Positions 1 to 8,021 of a stretch of 44,558 bases of DNA are shown piece after piece; positions within the stretch are counted from its first letter, which is position 1, and every line of letters begins with the position of its first letter. Origin of the DNA: CADEFX01 sp050260355 (GTDB lineage: Bacteria; Pseudomonadota; Alphaproteobacteria; Rhizobiales; Hyphomicrobiaceae); the NCBI GenBank assembly GCA_050260355.1, contig JBLNBZ010000124.1:1-44558 (forward strand). Direction: 5' to 3'. The translations under genes were made by a program, and so were the position numbers. Below the pieces are notes generated by a model that worked only from the letters and a program-made list of their open reading frames with translations, did no database searches and was not told the origin of the DNA.

Positions 1-2
1 CG

Positions 3-1271
3 ATCGGCACGGTCTTTAATGATGCGACCACGAAACTCGTCGGTGGCGTGACGGAAAAGAATAGCGACGCAGTGTTGAAGGACCTGCAGGTTGTTCAGTC
101 GAGCCTCGAGCAGTTGATCACGAAGCACCCCGAGCAGTTTCAGGGGGAGGCTGCGATACACGCCCAGAACATCGTTGACCAGATCGGGCTCGAGACCCAG
201 GCCATTCAATCGATCGGAACGGATCCGTACGCCGCAAAATACATCAACGACGTGCAGCGCGACCTCATCGACATCGTGCAAGGTGATGACCAGCTTGCGG
301 CCTTGGCAACGAGTCATGGGAAGAACGGCTTTGCGCCGGTTCCGGATCTGCTTGCCCCACCCGCCCCGTTTCAGGGCAATGCCGAGCAGACAGCATTCAT
401 GAAGCAGTTCGTGGTGGATGCGAACGATCTCGGAGCGCGGGCGGTCACGCTCGCCGCTCAGGGTGTGGCTCCCGATGCGCCCGAAACGCAGCAGCTCGTC
501 CAGGACATCTCAGCGTTCGTAACGAATGCCAACGCCTTCACGCTCGAGCAGGGCGGGCTGTATTCGGCTCGGTTCAACAACGAGTTTGCGCTGGAAGGCG
601 TCAACGGAACGGCGTCACGTGCGCTGATCCACGGCTTGCAGAGCGGGGACGCAAACGAGATCAACGCCGCGGCAAATGTCCTGGCTGCCAACGCAGGTGA
701 TGTGGCGGGCAATATGCTGGGCGTGGGCGATACACCGGCCCCGACGGGAAGTGGCATACCCGATCACGTCGATAGCTTCGCCCAGGCGGGCGCGATCTTC
801 AATGACGCGACAACCAAGCTCATTGGTGGTGTTTACGACGGCGTCAACAACGATGGCAACCGGACCAGCATCGTCAACGACCTGACCGCCACTCGCAACG
901 GCTTGTCGGATCTTCTGACCGCAAACCCCGATCAGTTTCAGGGGGCGTCAGGCCGGCACGTTCAAAAGATCATCTCGACCCTCGACAAGGAGATCACCGC
1001 TGTCCAGACGGTCGGCGCCGATGGGGAGGGCATGAACAACATCAACGCCCTGCACCAGAAAGTCATCAATGCCGTGCAGAACGATCCCACGCTGTCGGCG
1101 GCTGCGACGGACGGCGATGTGACCGGCTTTACTCCGCTGCCGAGCGGCAAGCAGGCGCCTCAAGTGGCCAGCCATTTCGACAACGGATGGAATCACTTGG
1201 ATCCAGGGCAGTCGCAGGATCAGCAGCAGATCCCACACGGGCATCACAGCTTCGAGCACATGTGGGGCTGA
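3..1271 (+). CDS. C-terminal part of a large repeat protein, candidate type I secretion substrate (5' end outside window)
   Basis: The reading frame is open from the first bases of the window, so the start lies upstream; the GTG at 48 is internal. Two copies of a roughly 120-residue unit are visible. One begins FNDATTKLVGG near base 15, the other FNDATTKLIGG near base 798, and both run through a (D/E)QFQG motif. They are 261 residues apart with a different segment between them, so the protein looks like an array of ~260-residue composite repeats. The last residues are His-rich (GHHSFEHMWG). There is no Cys in the visible part and no RTX nonapeptide repeat. The gene is convergent with an ABC exporter/HlyD operon, which suggests but does not prove that it is exported by that system. 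I recall similar repeats in secreted rhizobial proteins but cannot name a family. Confidence 0.7.
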   Translation: MGTVFNDATTKLVGGVTEKNSDAVLKDLQVVQSSLEQLITKHPEQFQGEAAIHAQNIVDQIGLETQAIQSIGTDPYAAKYINDVQRDLIDIVQGDDQLAALATSHGKNGFAPVPDLLAPPAPFQGNAEQTAFMKQFVVDANDLGARAVTLAAQGVAPDAPETQQLVQDISAFVTNANAFTLEQGGLYSARFNNEFALEGVNGTASRALIHGLQSGDANEINAAANVLAANAGDVAGNMLGVGDTPAPTGSGIPDHVDSFAQAGAIFNDATTKLIGGVYDGVNNDGNRTSIVNDLTATRNGLSDLLTANPDQFQGASGRHVQKIISTLDKEITAVQTVGADGEGMNNINALHQKVINAVQNDPTLSAAATDGDVTGFTPLPSGKQAPQVASHFDNGWNHLDPGQSQDQQQIPHGHHSFEHMWG

Positions 1272-1466
1272 CCCGCGCCGCGCTTCCTGACAGGGAGTGG
1301 GCACGTAACAGCAGGGCAGCACCTCTCGAGCCTCGACCGGCGAGAGAGCAGCGCTGCCCGCTGCTATTTGGCGTGTGCGAGAAGGCAAAGTTGGCCCGCG
1401 ATCGGGCGCGGTGGCCATGGCAAGGCAACGGTGTCTCGCAAGCAGGGCCGCTTTCGAGGCCCGCCG

Positions 1467-2894
1467 CTAGCGCTCGCGAAATGTGCGCTTCAACTGGTCG
1501 GTGAGCGGCTTGAGAAGATAGCTGATCAACGAGCGGCTGCCGGTTTCCAGGAACGCCTCGGCAGGCATACCCGGCAGCAAGCGGGTTACTTTTGCAGGGC
1601 CCGCGCCCAACTGGGAGAACGCCACTTTGACGGTATAGAACTGCGAGCCGGTTTGCGGGTCGCGGCTTATGTCGGGGGACACGTAGGTTACGCTGCCCTT
1701 GAATTCCGGGGTCGTTGCGCGATCGAACGCCGAGAAGCGAATGAACGAGCGCTGGCCCTTTTGGATCTGGTCGATGTCCTTCGGCTGCACGTGCCCTTCG
1801 AAGATCAATCGATCGCCGTCGGGCACGATCATCATCAGCACCTCTCCGGCTCCGACAACACCGCCTTCGGTGTTCACCGCGGATTGATACACAACTCCGC
1901 TTTGCGGCGCCCGGATCTCGATGCGGTCGACGAGAGTCTTGACGGCGATCTGGCGCTCGCGCAGCTCGGAAAGCTTGCTTTGGGCTTCTCCCAGCTCCTT
2001 GGTGATCTCCGCTACGTAGGTTTCCTTGGCGGCCGAGATCTGCAGCTTCGCTTCCTCGATCTTCGACTGGTTTTCAGCGAGGCTTGCCCTGAGCTTGGTG
2101 CGGTCTCCGTCCAACTGGGCTGCCTCTCGCGCTATCGCGCTGAGGCGGGTAAGAGGCACCAGGTTCTTTTGGTAGAGCTCTTCCAGTCCTTGCAGCTCCT
2201 TCGCCACATACTTGCGCTGCGTGTCTTTCGATTCCGTCTGTGCCCTGAGGCCGGAGCTTTCCTCCTCGAGCTGCGCGACCCGCTGCTGCAGGATCTCGAA
2301 TTGCCTGCTGCGCGTACCCACCCGCGCTTGCAACTGTGCCTGCTCGGAAGCCAGGAGCTGAGAGATATCGCGATTGCGCATGCGCGCCGACAATTCGGGA
2401 GTGGGGAGCAAGCGGTCGAGGCCCTGACTCTCGCTGAGCAGCCGCGCGACGCGTGCCTCGCTTTCGTCGAGCTGCTTTTCGACGATCTCGAGACTGGCGC
2501 GCGCGGCAACCTCGTCGAGGCGCGCCACCACGTCTCCGCGCTCGACGTGGTCCCCGTCGTGCACCAGGATCTGGGCGACCACGCCGCCGCTCGGGTGCTG
2601 GATCTTCTTGCTGTTGGAGCCGCTGACGAGAGTGCCTGTGACCGTGATGGCTCCCTTTATCGGGATCAGGGCTGCGCAAGGGCCACCCAGGCCGAGCGCC
2701 AAACTCAAGACCAGGATGCCGCGCCGAATCTCGGCCTGACATGCTCTGGTCAGGTGCACGCCGAGACCGGGGGCATCGTATTCAGGAGCGCGTGCGGTCG
2801 CCATCCCGGCGCTGTCGCGAAGGAGAGCAGCCAAGGAGGCCAGTCCAGCCACGGAGCTCCGGTCCGTCCGAGCGGCTCGCGCTTTCGGGTCCAT
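1467..2894 (-). CDS. HlyD family type I secretion periplasmic adaptor
   Basis: Membrane-fusion protein linking an inner-membrane ABC exporter to an outer-membrane channel. After one N-terminal membrane segment (LVLSLALGLGG) come the typical short barrel stretch ending GTLVSG, a lipoyl-like half motif (QHPSGGVVAQILVHDGDHV), a long coiled-coil region rich in Glu, Gln and Arg, the second lipoyl half (IRAPQSGVVYQSAVNTEGGVV) and a C-terminal beta-barrel ending at FRER. This is the PrtE/HlyD architecture. The start is uncertain. The frame is open to an ATG at 3014 that would overlap the exporter gene by 41 bases, but residues before the ATG at 2894 look non-coding. An ATG at 2804 would give the usual ~445 residues. 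It is the third gene of the reductase-exporter-adaptor operon. Confidence 0.9.
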   Translation of the reverse strand: MDPKARAARTDRSSVAGLASLAALLRDSAGMATARAPEYDAPGLGVHLTRACQAEIRRGILVLSLALGLGGPCAALIPIKGAITVTGTLVSGSNSKKIQHPSGGVVAQILVHDGDHVERGDVVARLDEVAARASLEIVEKQLDESEARVARLLSESQGLDRLLPTPELSARMRNRDISQLLASEQAQLQARVGTRSRQFEILQQRVAQLEEESSGLRAQTESKDTQRKYVAKELQGLEELYQKNLVPLTRLSAIAREAAQLDGDRTKLRASLAENQSKIEEAKLQISAAKETYVAEITKELGEAQSKLSELRERQIAVKTLVDRIEIRAPQSGVVYQSAVNTEGGVVGAGEVLMMIVPDGDRLIFEGHVQPKDIDQIQKGQRSFIRFSAFDRATTPEFKGSVTYVSPDISRDPQTGSQFYTVKVAFSQLGAGPAKVTRLLPGMPAEAFLETGSRSLISYLLKPLTDQLKRTFRER

Positions 2895-2973
2895 CCCCGG
2901 CACATCGAGACCAGCCTGCAGTCGGGGCGGTATCGGTGGTGCTCTGAAGGTGGCTGGCGGCCGTCTCAAGCCG

Positions 2974-4797
2974 TCAGGAGCCAGCTTTTTTTGGTGCCGC
3001 TGCATTGGTCCCACTGCTGAGAATGTGCGAGCCCGCGACTGACGCGTGCGCGGAGACTTTGGCGCTCATTTGCGACAGCGCGGCGCTTACGTTGGTCTTC
3101 GGGCCGGCGGCGATCATTCGCCCCTTCACCAGCACCAAAACCTCGTCGAGGTGCTGCATGGCGCCGGGTCGATGCGTGACCACTACGACGATCGAGTTCA
3201 ACCGTTTGAATGAGGCGATGGCTTTGTAGAGGGCGGCTTCGCCCTCGCTGTCGAGGTTCGAGTTCGGCTCGTCCAGAATGATCAGGAACGGACTGCCATA
3301 AGCCGCGCGAGCAAGCCCGATGCGCTGGCGCTGACCGCCCGAAAGTCTCACCCCATCCTCGCCGATGCGCGTGTGATATCCGTCGGGCAGTCGGAGGATC
3401 ATCTCGTGCGCGTTTGCGAGCATTGCGGCCCTGACGACGGCCTGCGGCGGCGCGTGGGGCTCGAACCGGGCTATGTTTTCCGCGACGGTGCCTTCGAAGA
3501 GTGAAACGTCCTGCGGCAGGTAGCCGACATGGCGGCCGAGGTGATCCGGATGCCATTGGTCGAGGGAGGCGCCGTCGAGCTTTATGGCGCCGCGGGTCGG
3601 AGGCCATACGCCGGCAAGGGCCTTCGCAAGCGATGTCTTGCCCGATCCGCTCGGACCAACGATGGCCAGTCCGGTTCCCGCATGAAGCTCGAACGAGACG
3701 CCCGTCAGGATCTCTGTGCCGGTTCCCGGCCCGGCGACGCTGATGTTGTGAACCGTCAGGCTTTGCTGTGGAGGCGGCAGCAATGGCGCGTGTGGCGCCG
3801 CGTCGCTCGAAGGCAAGTCGCGGCGCAGCCTACGCAGTGCGTCCCGCGCCGCAACGAGTTGCCGCCATGACCCGAGCGCGATCTCCATCGGAGCGAGCGC
3901 GCGCCCCATGATGATGGATGACGCAATCATCACGCCGCCCGAGGCTTGATCGCGGACGACGAGATACGCGCCCACGCCGAGAATTGCCGATTGCAGGCCG
4001 TAGCGGATCATCTTGGCGGTAGCACCCATTGCCGCGTGCACATCCATGATGCGCAGGCCGTGTTCGAGGGAGTTCTCGTTGATCCGCTTCCAACGCTCGA
4101 ATAGGGCTTGCCTCATTCCCATCGACCGAATGGCATCTGCGTTGCGTCGCGTGGCCTCCGCCCACAGGTGTCGCTCGGCCATCCATCGCGGTGCATCCTT
4201 CGCTACCGATTTCGAGCGCCTCTCGGTGTGCAGCGTCACCGCCAGTATGGAAGCCGCTCCCGTCACGGCCGTCGCGCCAATCATTGGATGGAAGACAAAA
4301 AGCACGATGAGGAAAAGCGGCATCCAGGGCATGTCCAGGAGCGCGGTAGGACCCATGCCTGAGAGGAAGTTCCGTATGCTCTCCATGTCGCGCATAGGCT
4401 GCTGCAGATGCAGGGGTGGTGCGCCTCGCAGCGGGAGAGCGACGAGCGACGTGTAGAGCGGCTCCTGCAGGGCCACCTCGAAAAGTGCTCCAACGCGCGC
4501 GAGCATGCGCGCTCTCAATGCGTCCAGATAGCCCTGCAACAAGTAGGCGAAGGCGAGCAGCGCAGAGAGCGCGACAAGGGTATTGAGGCTGCGGCTGGGG
4601 ATGACGCGGTCATAGACCTGCAGCATGTAGATGGATCCGGACAGCGTCAGAAGGTTGATTACGCCGCTGAACAGAGCAAGCTTCATCAGGCGCCTTGCGC
4701 TCTCGTTGAGCGCGGACGCAACTGGATCGCTACCCTCGAAGTTGGAGATCGCTGCGGCGGCGTCTCTGACGCGGGCCCCGATCGACTTATGCTGCAC
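2974..4797 (-). CDS. Type I secretion system permease/ATPase (PrtD-like ABC exporter)
   Basis: Fused ABC exporter of 607 residues that would drive one-step secretion of a protein across both membranes. The first ~320 residues form the membrane domain (for example LALFSGVINLLTLSGSIYML). The ATPase domain has Walker A GPSGSGKT at about residues 381-388, signature LSGGQ at about 485 and Walker B ILDEPNSNLD around 509; the DEPNSNLD string is characteristic of PrtD-type exporters. The frame is open to 5196, but the upstream residues are an antisense-frame artefact of the reductase gene. I chose the GTG at 4797, only 5 bases after the reductase stop codon, giving close to the usual family length. 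An in-frame ATG at 4686 is a shorter alternative. The spacing argues for one transcript with the reductase and HlyD genes. Confidence 0.9.
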   Translation of the reverse strand: MQHKSIGARVRDAAAAISNFEGSDPVASALNESARRLMKLALFSGVINLLTLSGSIYMLQVYDRVIPSRSLNTLVALSALLAFAYLLQGYLDALRARMLARVGALFEVALQEPLYTSLVALPLRGAPPLHLQQPMRDMESIRNFLSGMGPTALLDMPWMPLFLIVLFVFHPMIGATAVTGAASILAVTLHTERRSKSVAKDAPRWMAERHLWAEATRRNADAIRSMGMRQALFERWKRINENSLEHGLRIMDVHAAMGATAKMIRYGLQSAILGVGAYLVVRDQASGGVMIASSIIMGRALAPMEIALGSWRQLVAARDALRRLRRDLPSSDAAPHAPLLPPPQQSLTVHNISVAGPGTGTEILTGVSFELHAGTGLAIVGPSGSGKTSLAKALAGVWPPTRGAIKLDGASLDQWHPDHLGRHVGYLPQDVSLFEGTVAENIARFEPHAPPQAVVRAAMLANAHEMILRLPDGYHTRIGEDGVRLSGGQRQRIGLARAAYGSPFLIILDEPNSNLDSEGEAALYKAIASFKRLNSIVVVVTHRPGAMQHLDEVLVLVKGRMIAAGPKTNVSAALSQMSAKVSAHASVAGSHILSSGTNAAAPKKAGS

Positions 4798-4802
4798 TCG
4801 GT

Positions 4803-5813
4803 TCAAGCAGCCCTGACCATCCTGGGCATCAAACGTTCGAAGATGTTCAACCACGACGTATCGCGCCCGGTGCTGGCCGTGAACGGATCGGCATAGAAGG
4901 CAGCGCCGGCACTTTCGGCCGCGTCCCCGATTGCGTCCACCATCGCCGGCGCACCGGCCGCATAGACGATATCCGTCGGCACCAGCTTCGGCAGGAACTG
5001 CACCGGGCTGCCCTGACGAATGATTTCCGATCTCTCCTGCGGCTCTTGGGTCGCAACGACGCAGGTCGCATTCGGATGCGAGGCCAGCCGGTGCAGCGCA
5101 GGCACCATATAAAGAGAACGCAGGTGCTTGACGCCCGCGATCAAATGCATGGGGCGTTGCGGTTGTCGGCGCATCGCAGCCGCTGCGATAGCCCAAATCG
5201 GCGCAAAGCCTGTGCCGCTCGCGGCCAGCACGAGGCGGTGCCCCTCATTCGGCCGATAGTATGCCGAGCCGAACGGGCCCTCGATGGTGATCCGATGGCC
5301 GGGCTTGATGCCGGCCCCGAGCTCAGATGTGACCGCCCCGTCGCGGACCAGCTTGATGTGGAACCGCAGGACAAATCCTTTGTCCACGCCCACAAATGGA
5401 GAGGTCGGACTGAAGCAGCGCGCGGGAAAGCCCCGGAATTTGACCCGACAATATTGCCCGGGGAGATACTGCAGCGGATGATCAAGTCTGATGCACAGAC
5501 CTACCACGTCCCAGGACATCCGCTCCAGACTGACCAGGTAGCCCGACAGTCGCGCGATTGGCGGAAGGATGTCGAAACTGATCTCGCTATCGGTGAAAAG
5601 ACGCGCGCGGCAGGCGTGCACAACGCGACGCTGTTTGGTCTCGCCGCCGATAGTGTGTCCGCGCAGTACGCGCACGAGGCAGCTCCCACACTGCCCAGCC
5701 CGGCATTCGTGCGGCAGATTGAGACCCTGATGCAACGCGGCATCCAGGAGTATTTCGCCCGGCGAGGCTGAAAACTCCTGACCATTAGCGACGATTCTCA
5801 GACGCTTGCTCAT
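4803..5813 (-). CDS. 2Fe-2S ferredoxin / FAD / NAD(P)H oxidoreductase
   Basis: Three-domain electron-transfer protein of 336 residues. The N-terminal plant-type ferredoxin domain carries C37, C42, C45 and C68 in a C-x4-C-x2-C-x22-C pattern. A flavin-binding barrel follows (RCFSPTS resembles the R-x-(Y/F)-S FAD motif), then an NAD(P)-binding domain (LAASGTGFAPIWA and YAAGAPAMVDA). Such proteins pass electrons from NAD(P)H to a partner oxygenase or reductase; no partner is visible here. Start chosen at ATG 5813 with GGGGTG just upstream; the open frame reaches an ATG at 5879. It is the first gene of an operon with the type I exporter, whose start lies 5 bases past this stop. The final ~20 residues (SWLNIFERLMPRMVRAA) extend beyond the NAD domain and may be partner-specific. 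Confidence 0.88.
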   Translation of the reverse strand: MSKRLRIVANGQEFSASPGEILLDAALHQGLNLPHECRAGQCGSCLVRVLRGHTIGGETKQRRVVHACRARLFTDSEISFDILPPIARLSGYLVSLERMSWDVVGLCIRLDHPLQYLPGQYCRVKFRGFPARCFSPTSPFVGVDKGFVLRFHIKLVRDGAVTSELGAGIKPGHRITIEGPFGSAYYRPNEGHRLVLAASGTGFAPIWAIAAAAMRRQPQRPMHLIAGVKHLRSLYMVPALHRLASHPNATCVVATQEPQERSEIIRQGSPVQFLPKLVPTDIVYAAGAPAMVDAIGDAAESAGAAFYADPFTASTGRDTSWLNIFERLMPRMVRAA

Positions 5814-6230
5814 GCGATCACCCCGGCAGGTGTTTGCGCGCCGCGACACATCGATCCTTTGTGCTGGCGACGTCCGCATAAGAGGTGATGCAAATTGGAA
5901 TTTACATCGGCCGATTTGTGTCGGTTGAGCGGCCGCTGTTCAAATCTGACGAAACAAGCCGAAATAAGCTCGAACCTGTTATAGCCGGCGCGCGCAAGAC
6001 CTCGCGCATATGGGCGCAGTTTCGATATTTATTATCGCAGATAACTGATCAAGCGCGGCATCAGGTCAGGCATTATGTGCCCCGACGCGAAGCGCCGGAG
6101 TTGGGTCACCGTCCGTTGTCGGAAAGAAAATCATGAGCAATGTGCGAAATGCGAGAACAATCACCCGCAGCAAAGGGAAAAGGATCGGCTGAACGATCCC
6201 GACCGGTCCCGAGCCGAAGGCCCGAAGGTC
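5814..6230. promoter_or_regulatory. Intergenic region upstream of the reductase/T1SS operon, with palindromes
   Basis: This 417-base gap separates the reductase start (leftward) from the end of the anti-sigma gene, so it should hold the promoter of the reductase-exporter-adaptor operon. It is less GC-rich than its surroundings. AAATT-GG-AATTT lies at 5892-5903 and the perfect 10-base palindrome ATCGGCCGAT at 5906-5915; either could be a regulator site. An open frame of 83 codons on the plus strand (5885-6136) has no recognisable protein features and I do not call it a gene. I could not place -35/-10 boxes with confidence. Confidence 0.35.
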
Positions 6231-6995
6231 CTAGAGAAGGCTTTGCAGGCGCTTCAGCTCGCCGGCATCGAGATCCGACACGGCCCAATAGGTGACGCCG
6301 CTTTTGGTCCAGCCAAGCAGGTTGTATCCGTTTCTGGTCACCAGCGTTGGCGCCGAATCCTCCGTGCCAGGCGCTCGCCACATAAACACGTTCACGACAT
6401 GCGCGTGGCGGCGGAAGACGAGCGCACCGACACGGCGCTGATGCACGTAGTCCAAACGCCCGCCCACGAGAGGGAAGCCCTCCGCCGCCAGGTCCTTCAC
6501 CTCGGGCGCAAAATCGACCCGACCCGCGAACCACGGTTTGACGGTATGGGCATCGGATGAGGCGACCTGGATCTGGCTGTCCTGGAGCAGGGAGCGAATA
6601 TGGGCCGCCAGGATCTCTTGCTGCAGCAGATTGGCCTGCTCGGTCGAGGTCACGACCGACCAGGTCAGAAGAACCGAGAGCGCGCAGCACGCGGCGAGCG
6701 CGGCCGCCTGGCGCCAGGCACCGGACGGAATGCGCCAAGGAGCGGGCCATCTCGTGCTTTGCCCGTGCTCCTCGGCTGCGTTGGCAAGATGACCGCGGAT
6801 CCGCGACGTCAGCGCCGGCTGGGCCGACTCGCGCCCGAGCCCGGCAAGCGCGCTGCTCGTGCGCTTGATGTCGCCCATCAGCTCCCTGCAGCTTGCACAG
6901 GACTTGAGATGGGCCGCCACCGAGGTGCGGTCGTCGCCATGAAGCTCCTCGTCGACATACGCGCCGATCAGCTCCCGTGCTCGATCACAACGCAT
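6231..6995 (-). CDS. Membrane anti-sigma factor with zinc-binding anti-sigma domain
   Basis: Protein of 254 residues that would hold the neighbouring ECF sigma factor inactive. The N-terminus carries the ZAS signature: Cys3 followed by an H-x3-C-x2-C motif in AHLKSCASC. A single membrane segment lies at mid-protein (AALAACCALSVLLTWSVV). The C-terminal half would be periplasmic and ends with the pattern GYNLLGWTKSGVTYWAVSDL, common in this anti-sigma family. The ATG at 6995 overlaps the sigma gene stop by 11 bases, so the two are translationally coupled. The shared promoter would be the ECF-type element at 7578-7603, implying autoregulation. Confidence 0.93.
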   Translation of the reverse strand: MRCDRARELIGAYVDEELHGDDRTSVAAHLKSCASCRELMGDIKRTSSALAGLGRESAQPALTSRIRGHLANAAEEHGQSTRWPAPWRIPSGAWRQAAALAACCALSVLLTWSVVTSTEQANLLQQEILAAHIRSLLQDSQIQVASSDAHTVKPWFAGRVDFAPEVKDLAAEGFPLVGGRLDYVHQRRVGALVFRRHAHVVNVFMWRAPGTEDSAPTLVTRNGYNLLGWTKSGVTYWAVSDLDAGELKRLQSLL

Positions 6996-7542
6996 TGGAT
7001 TTGTGCTTCTCCATCAGTCTATTCAGGGCTTTGCGCAATTCTCTGCGGCCGCGTGCCAGGCGCGACATGACGGTGCCAATGGGCGCGCCGGTGACCTGGG
7101 AAATCTCGCGATAGGCCAGCCATTCGATCTCGCGCAGCACCATGGCCTCGCGGAAGATCGGCGGTAGCTCGGCGAGCGCGCTTCGCACGAGACCACGATC
7201 GACCTCGCCGATCAGCTGCGCCTCGGGCGTCGGGTCCTCGCAAGCAATTTGTGACTCACCAGGCTCCTCGCCCGGGCCGCCGAACGCTTCATCGAGCGAG
7301 ACGACGTTTGCCGCCCGCCGACGATTGCTGAGCCAGCGATAGGCCGCATTGCGCACGATCGCGAGCAACCATGGCTTGATGTCAGTGCCGGCAAAGCCAT
7401 GGAAGCCGCGAAAGGCGCGCATATAGGACTCTTGCACGATATCCTCTGCGTCCGGCTCGCTGCGCACCAGCCAGAGGGCAAGATTGAAGGCGGCGTCCAG
7501 GTGTGACAGCGCCAATCGTTCGAAGCGGGATAGGGAGCTCAT
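6985..7542 (-). CDS. ECF-family RNA polymerase sigma factor
   Basis: Sigma-70 family protein of 185 residues. Region 2 occupies about residues 8-75 (DAEDIVQESYMRAFRGFHGF, then WLLAIVRNAAYRWL). Region 4 occupies about 115-172 (LAELPPIFREAMVLREIEWL, then YREISQVTGAPIGTVMSRLARGR), the classic ECF helix-turn-helix. It overlaps and is cotranscribed with the anti-sigma gene. A GAGGAGG-type ribosome site lies shortly upstream of the ATG. The promoter-like element GGGAATAAA-N13-CGAT at 7578-7603 lies about 35 bases before the start codon and recurs before the divergent MBL gene, so this sigma factor probably drives itself and that operon. The inducing signal is unknown; the downstream genes suggest redox or envelope stress. 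Confidence 0.95.
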   Translation of the reverse strand: MSSLSRFERLALSHLDAAFNLALWLVRSEPDAEDIVQESYMRAFRGFHGFAGTDIKPWLLAIVRNAAYRWLSNRRRAANVVSLDEAFGGPGEEPGESQIACEDPTPEAQLIGEVDRGLVRSALAELPPIFREAMVLREIEWLAYREISQVTGAPIGTVMSRLARGRRELRKALNRLMEKHKSNAL

Positions 7543-7577
7543 TCGTTCATCGCGCTCGCAGGCCTCCTCATACCTAT

Positions 7578-7603
7578 ATCGGGGCGGCGCGCGTTTTATT
7601 CCC
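7578..7603 (-). promoter_or_regulatory. Predicted ECF promoter of the sigma/anti-sigma operon
   Basis: On the minus strand the sequence reads GGGAATAAA, 13 bases, then CGAT. The same two blocks with identical spacing occur on the plus strand at 7923-7948 before the MBL gene. A GGAA-rich -35 and a short -10 with CG core fit ECF-sigma promoters in general. The -10-like CGAT lies about 35 bases before the sigma start codon. Assignment to this sigma factor is inference from the duplicate and from common ECF autoregulation. Confidence 0.6.
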
Positions 7604-7731
7604 TGACATTCTTTTGATCATCCGGCGCGCCGAAGAGGGGCTGCGGGGGGACTAGGCGCCGGGACCGGTGAGTCTTGCATGCCATGCGGCCTTGCATCTG
7701 CGGGGCCCGAGCACACCCACTGGAGAGTGCC

Positions 7732-7827
7732 ATGAACACGCTCGCTTCCACTTTGATCGCCTTGTCGGTTTGGGGCCTCGTCGCGCCCCCTGTGACCGCC
7801 TTCAATGCCAAGACGTTTCTCGAATAG
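7732..7827 (+). CDS. 31-residue signal-peptide micro-ORF, possibly truncated
   Basis: ATG at 7732 is preceded by a good ribosome site (GGAGAG, 5 bases away). The product begins MNTLASTLIALSVWGLV and ends APPVTAFNAKTFLE. It has a short hydrophobic core and a plausible signal-peptidase cleavage after VTA, leaving only about eight mature residues. It stops at a TAG. The frame then stays open to 8052, so a single change of that TAG to CAG would extend it, and the gene may be a recently truncated version of a longer secreted peptide. It lies between the ECF sigma gene and its presumed target operon, upstream of the second ECF promoter. Function unknown. Confidence 0.45.
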   Translation: MNTLASTLIALSVWGLVAPPVTAFNAKTFLE

Positions 7828-7922
7828 CTCGACGACCCGCGCAGTCGCGGCGGGGCGTTGTGGCCGCCGCCCTCTGCGACACGAAAACGTGAGCGGCTGC
7901 TGCGGGATGAATGCTCGAAGGG

Positions 7923-7948
7923 GGGAATAAAGGCGGCCTCGCTGCGAT
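7923..7948 (+). promoter_or_regulatory. Predicted ECF promoter of the MBL-TPR-DoxX-FGE operon
   Basis: GGGAATAAA at 7923-7931 and CGAT at 7945-7948, separated by 13 bases, match the element before the divergent sigma operon block for block. It lies about 73 bases before the MBL start codon at 8022, so the transcript would have a short leader. No sigma-70-like alternative was evident in this gap. Confidence 0.6.
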
Positions 7949-8021
7949 CAACTCGCCTAGTCAGAGCGAAAGCAAGTGCCCGCTCGGACGCCACTCGGTT
8001 CGTCCAGGAAAGGAGCCTCTT

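Noticed and set aside
1368..3020. 550-codon plus-strand frame over the adaptor gene
   Set aside because: Antisense of the HlyD-type gene, with no recognisable domain.
4798..5196. N-terminal extension of the exporter reading frame
   Set aside because: Overlaps the reductase gene in another frame; composition is Arg/Gly/Cys-rich and unlike an ABC exporter N-terminus.
5885..6136. 83-codon plus-strand frame in the gap upstream of the reductase
   Set aside because: No ribosome site, no known family and no coupling to neighbours; more likely a promoter region.
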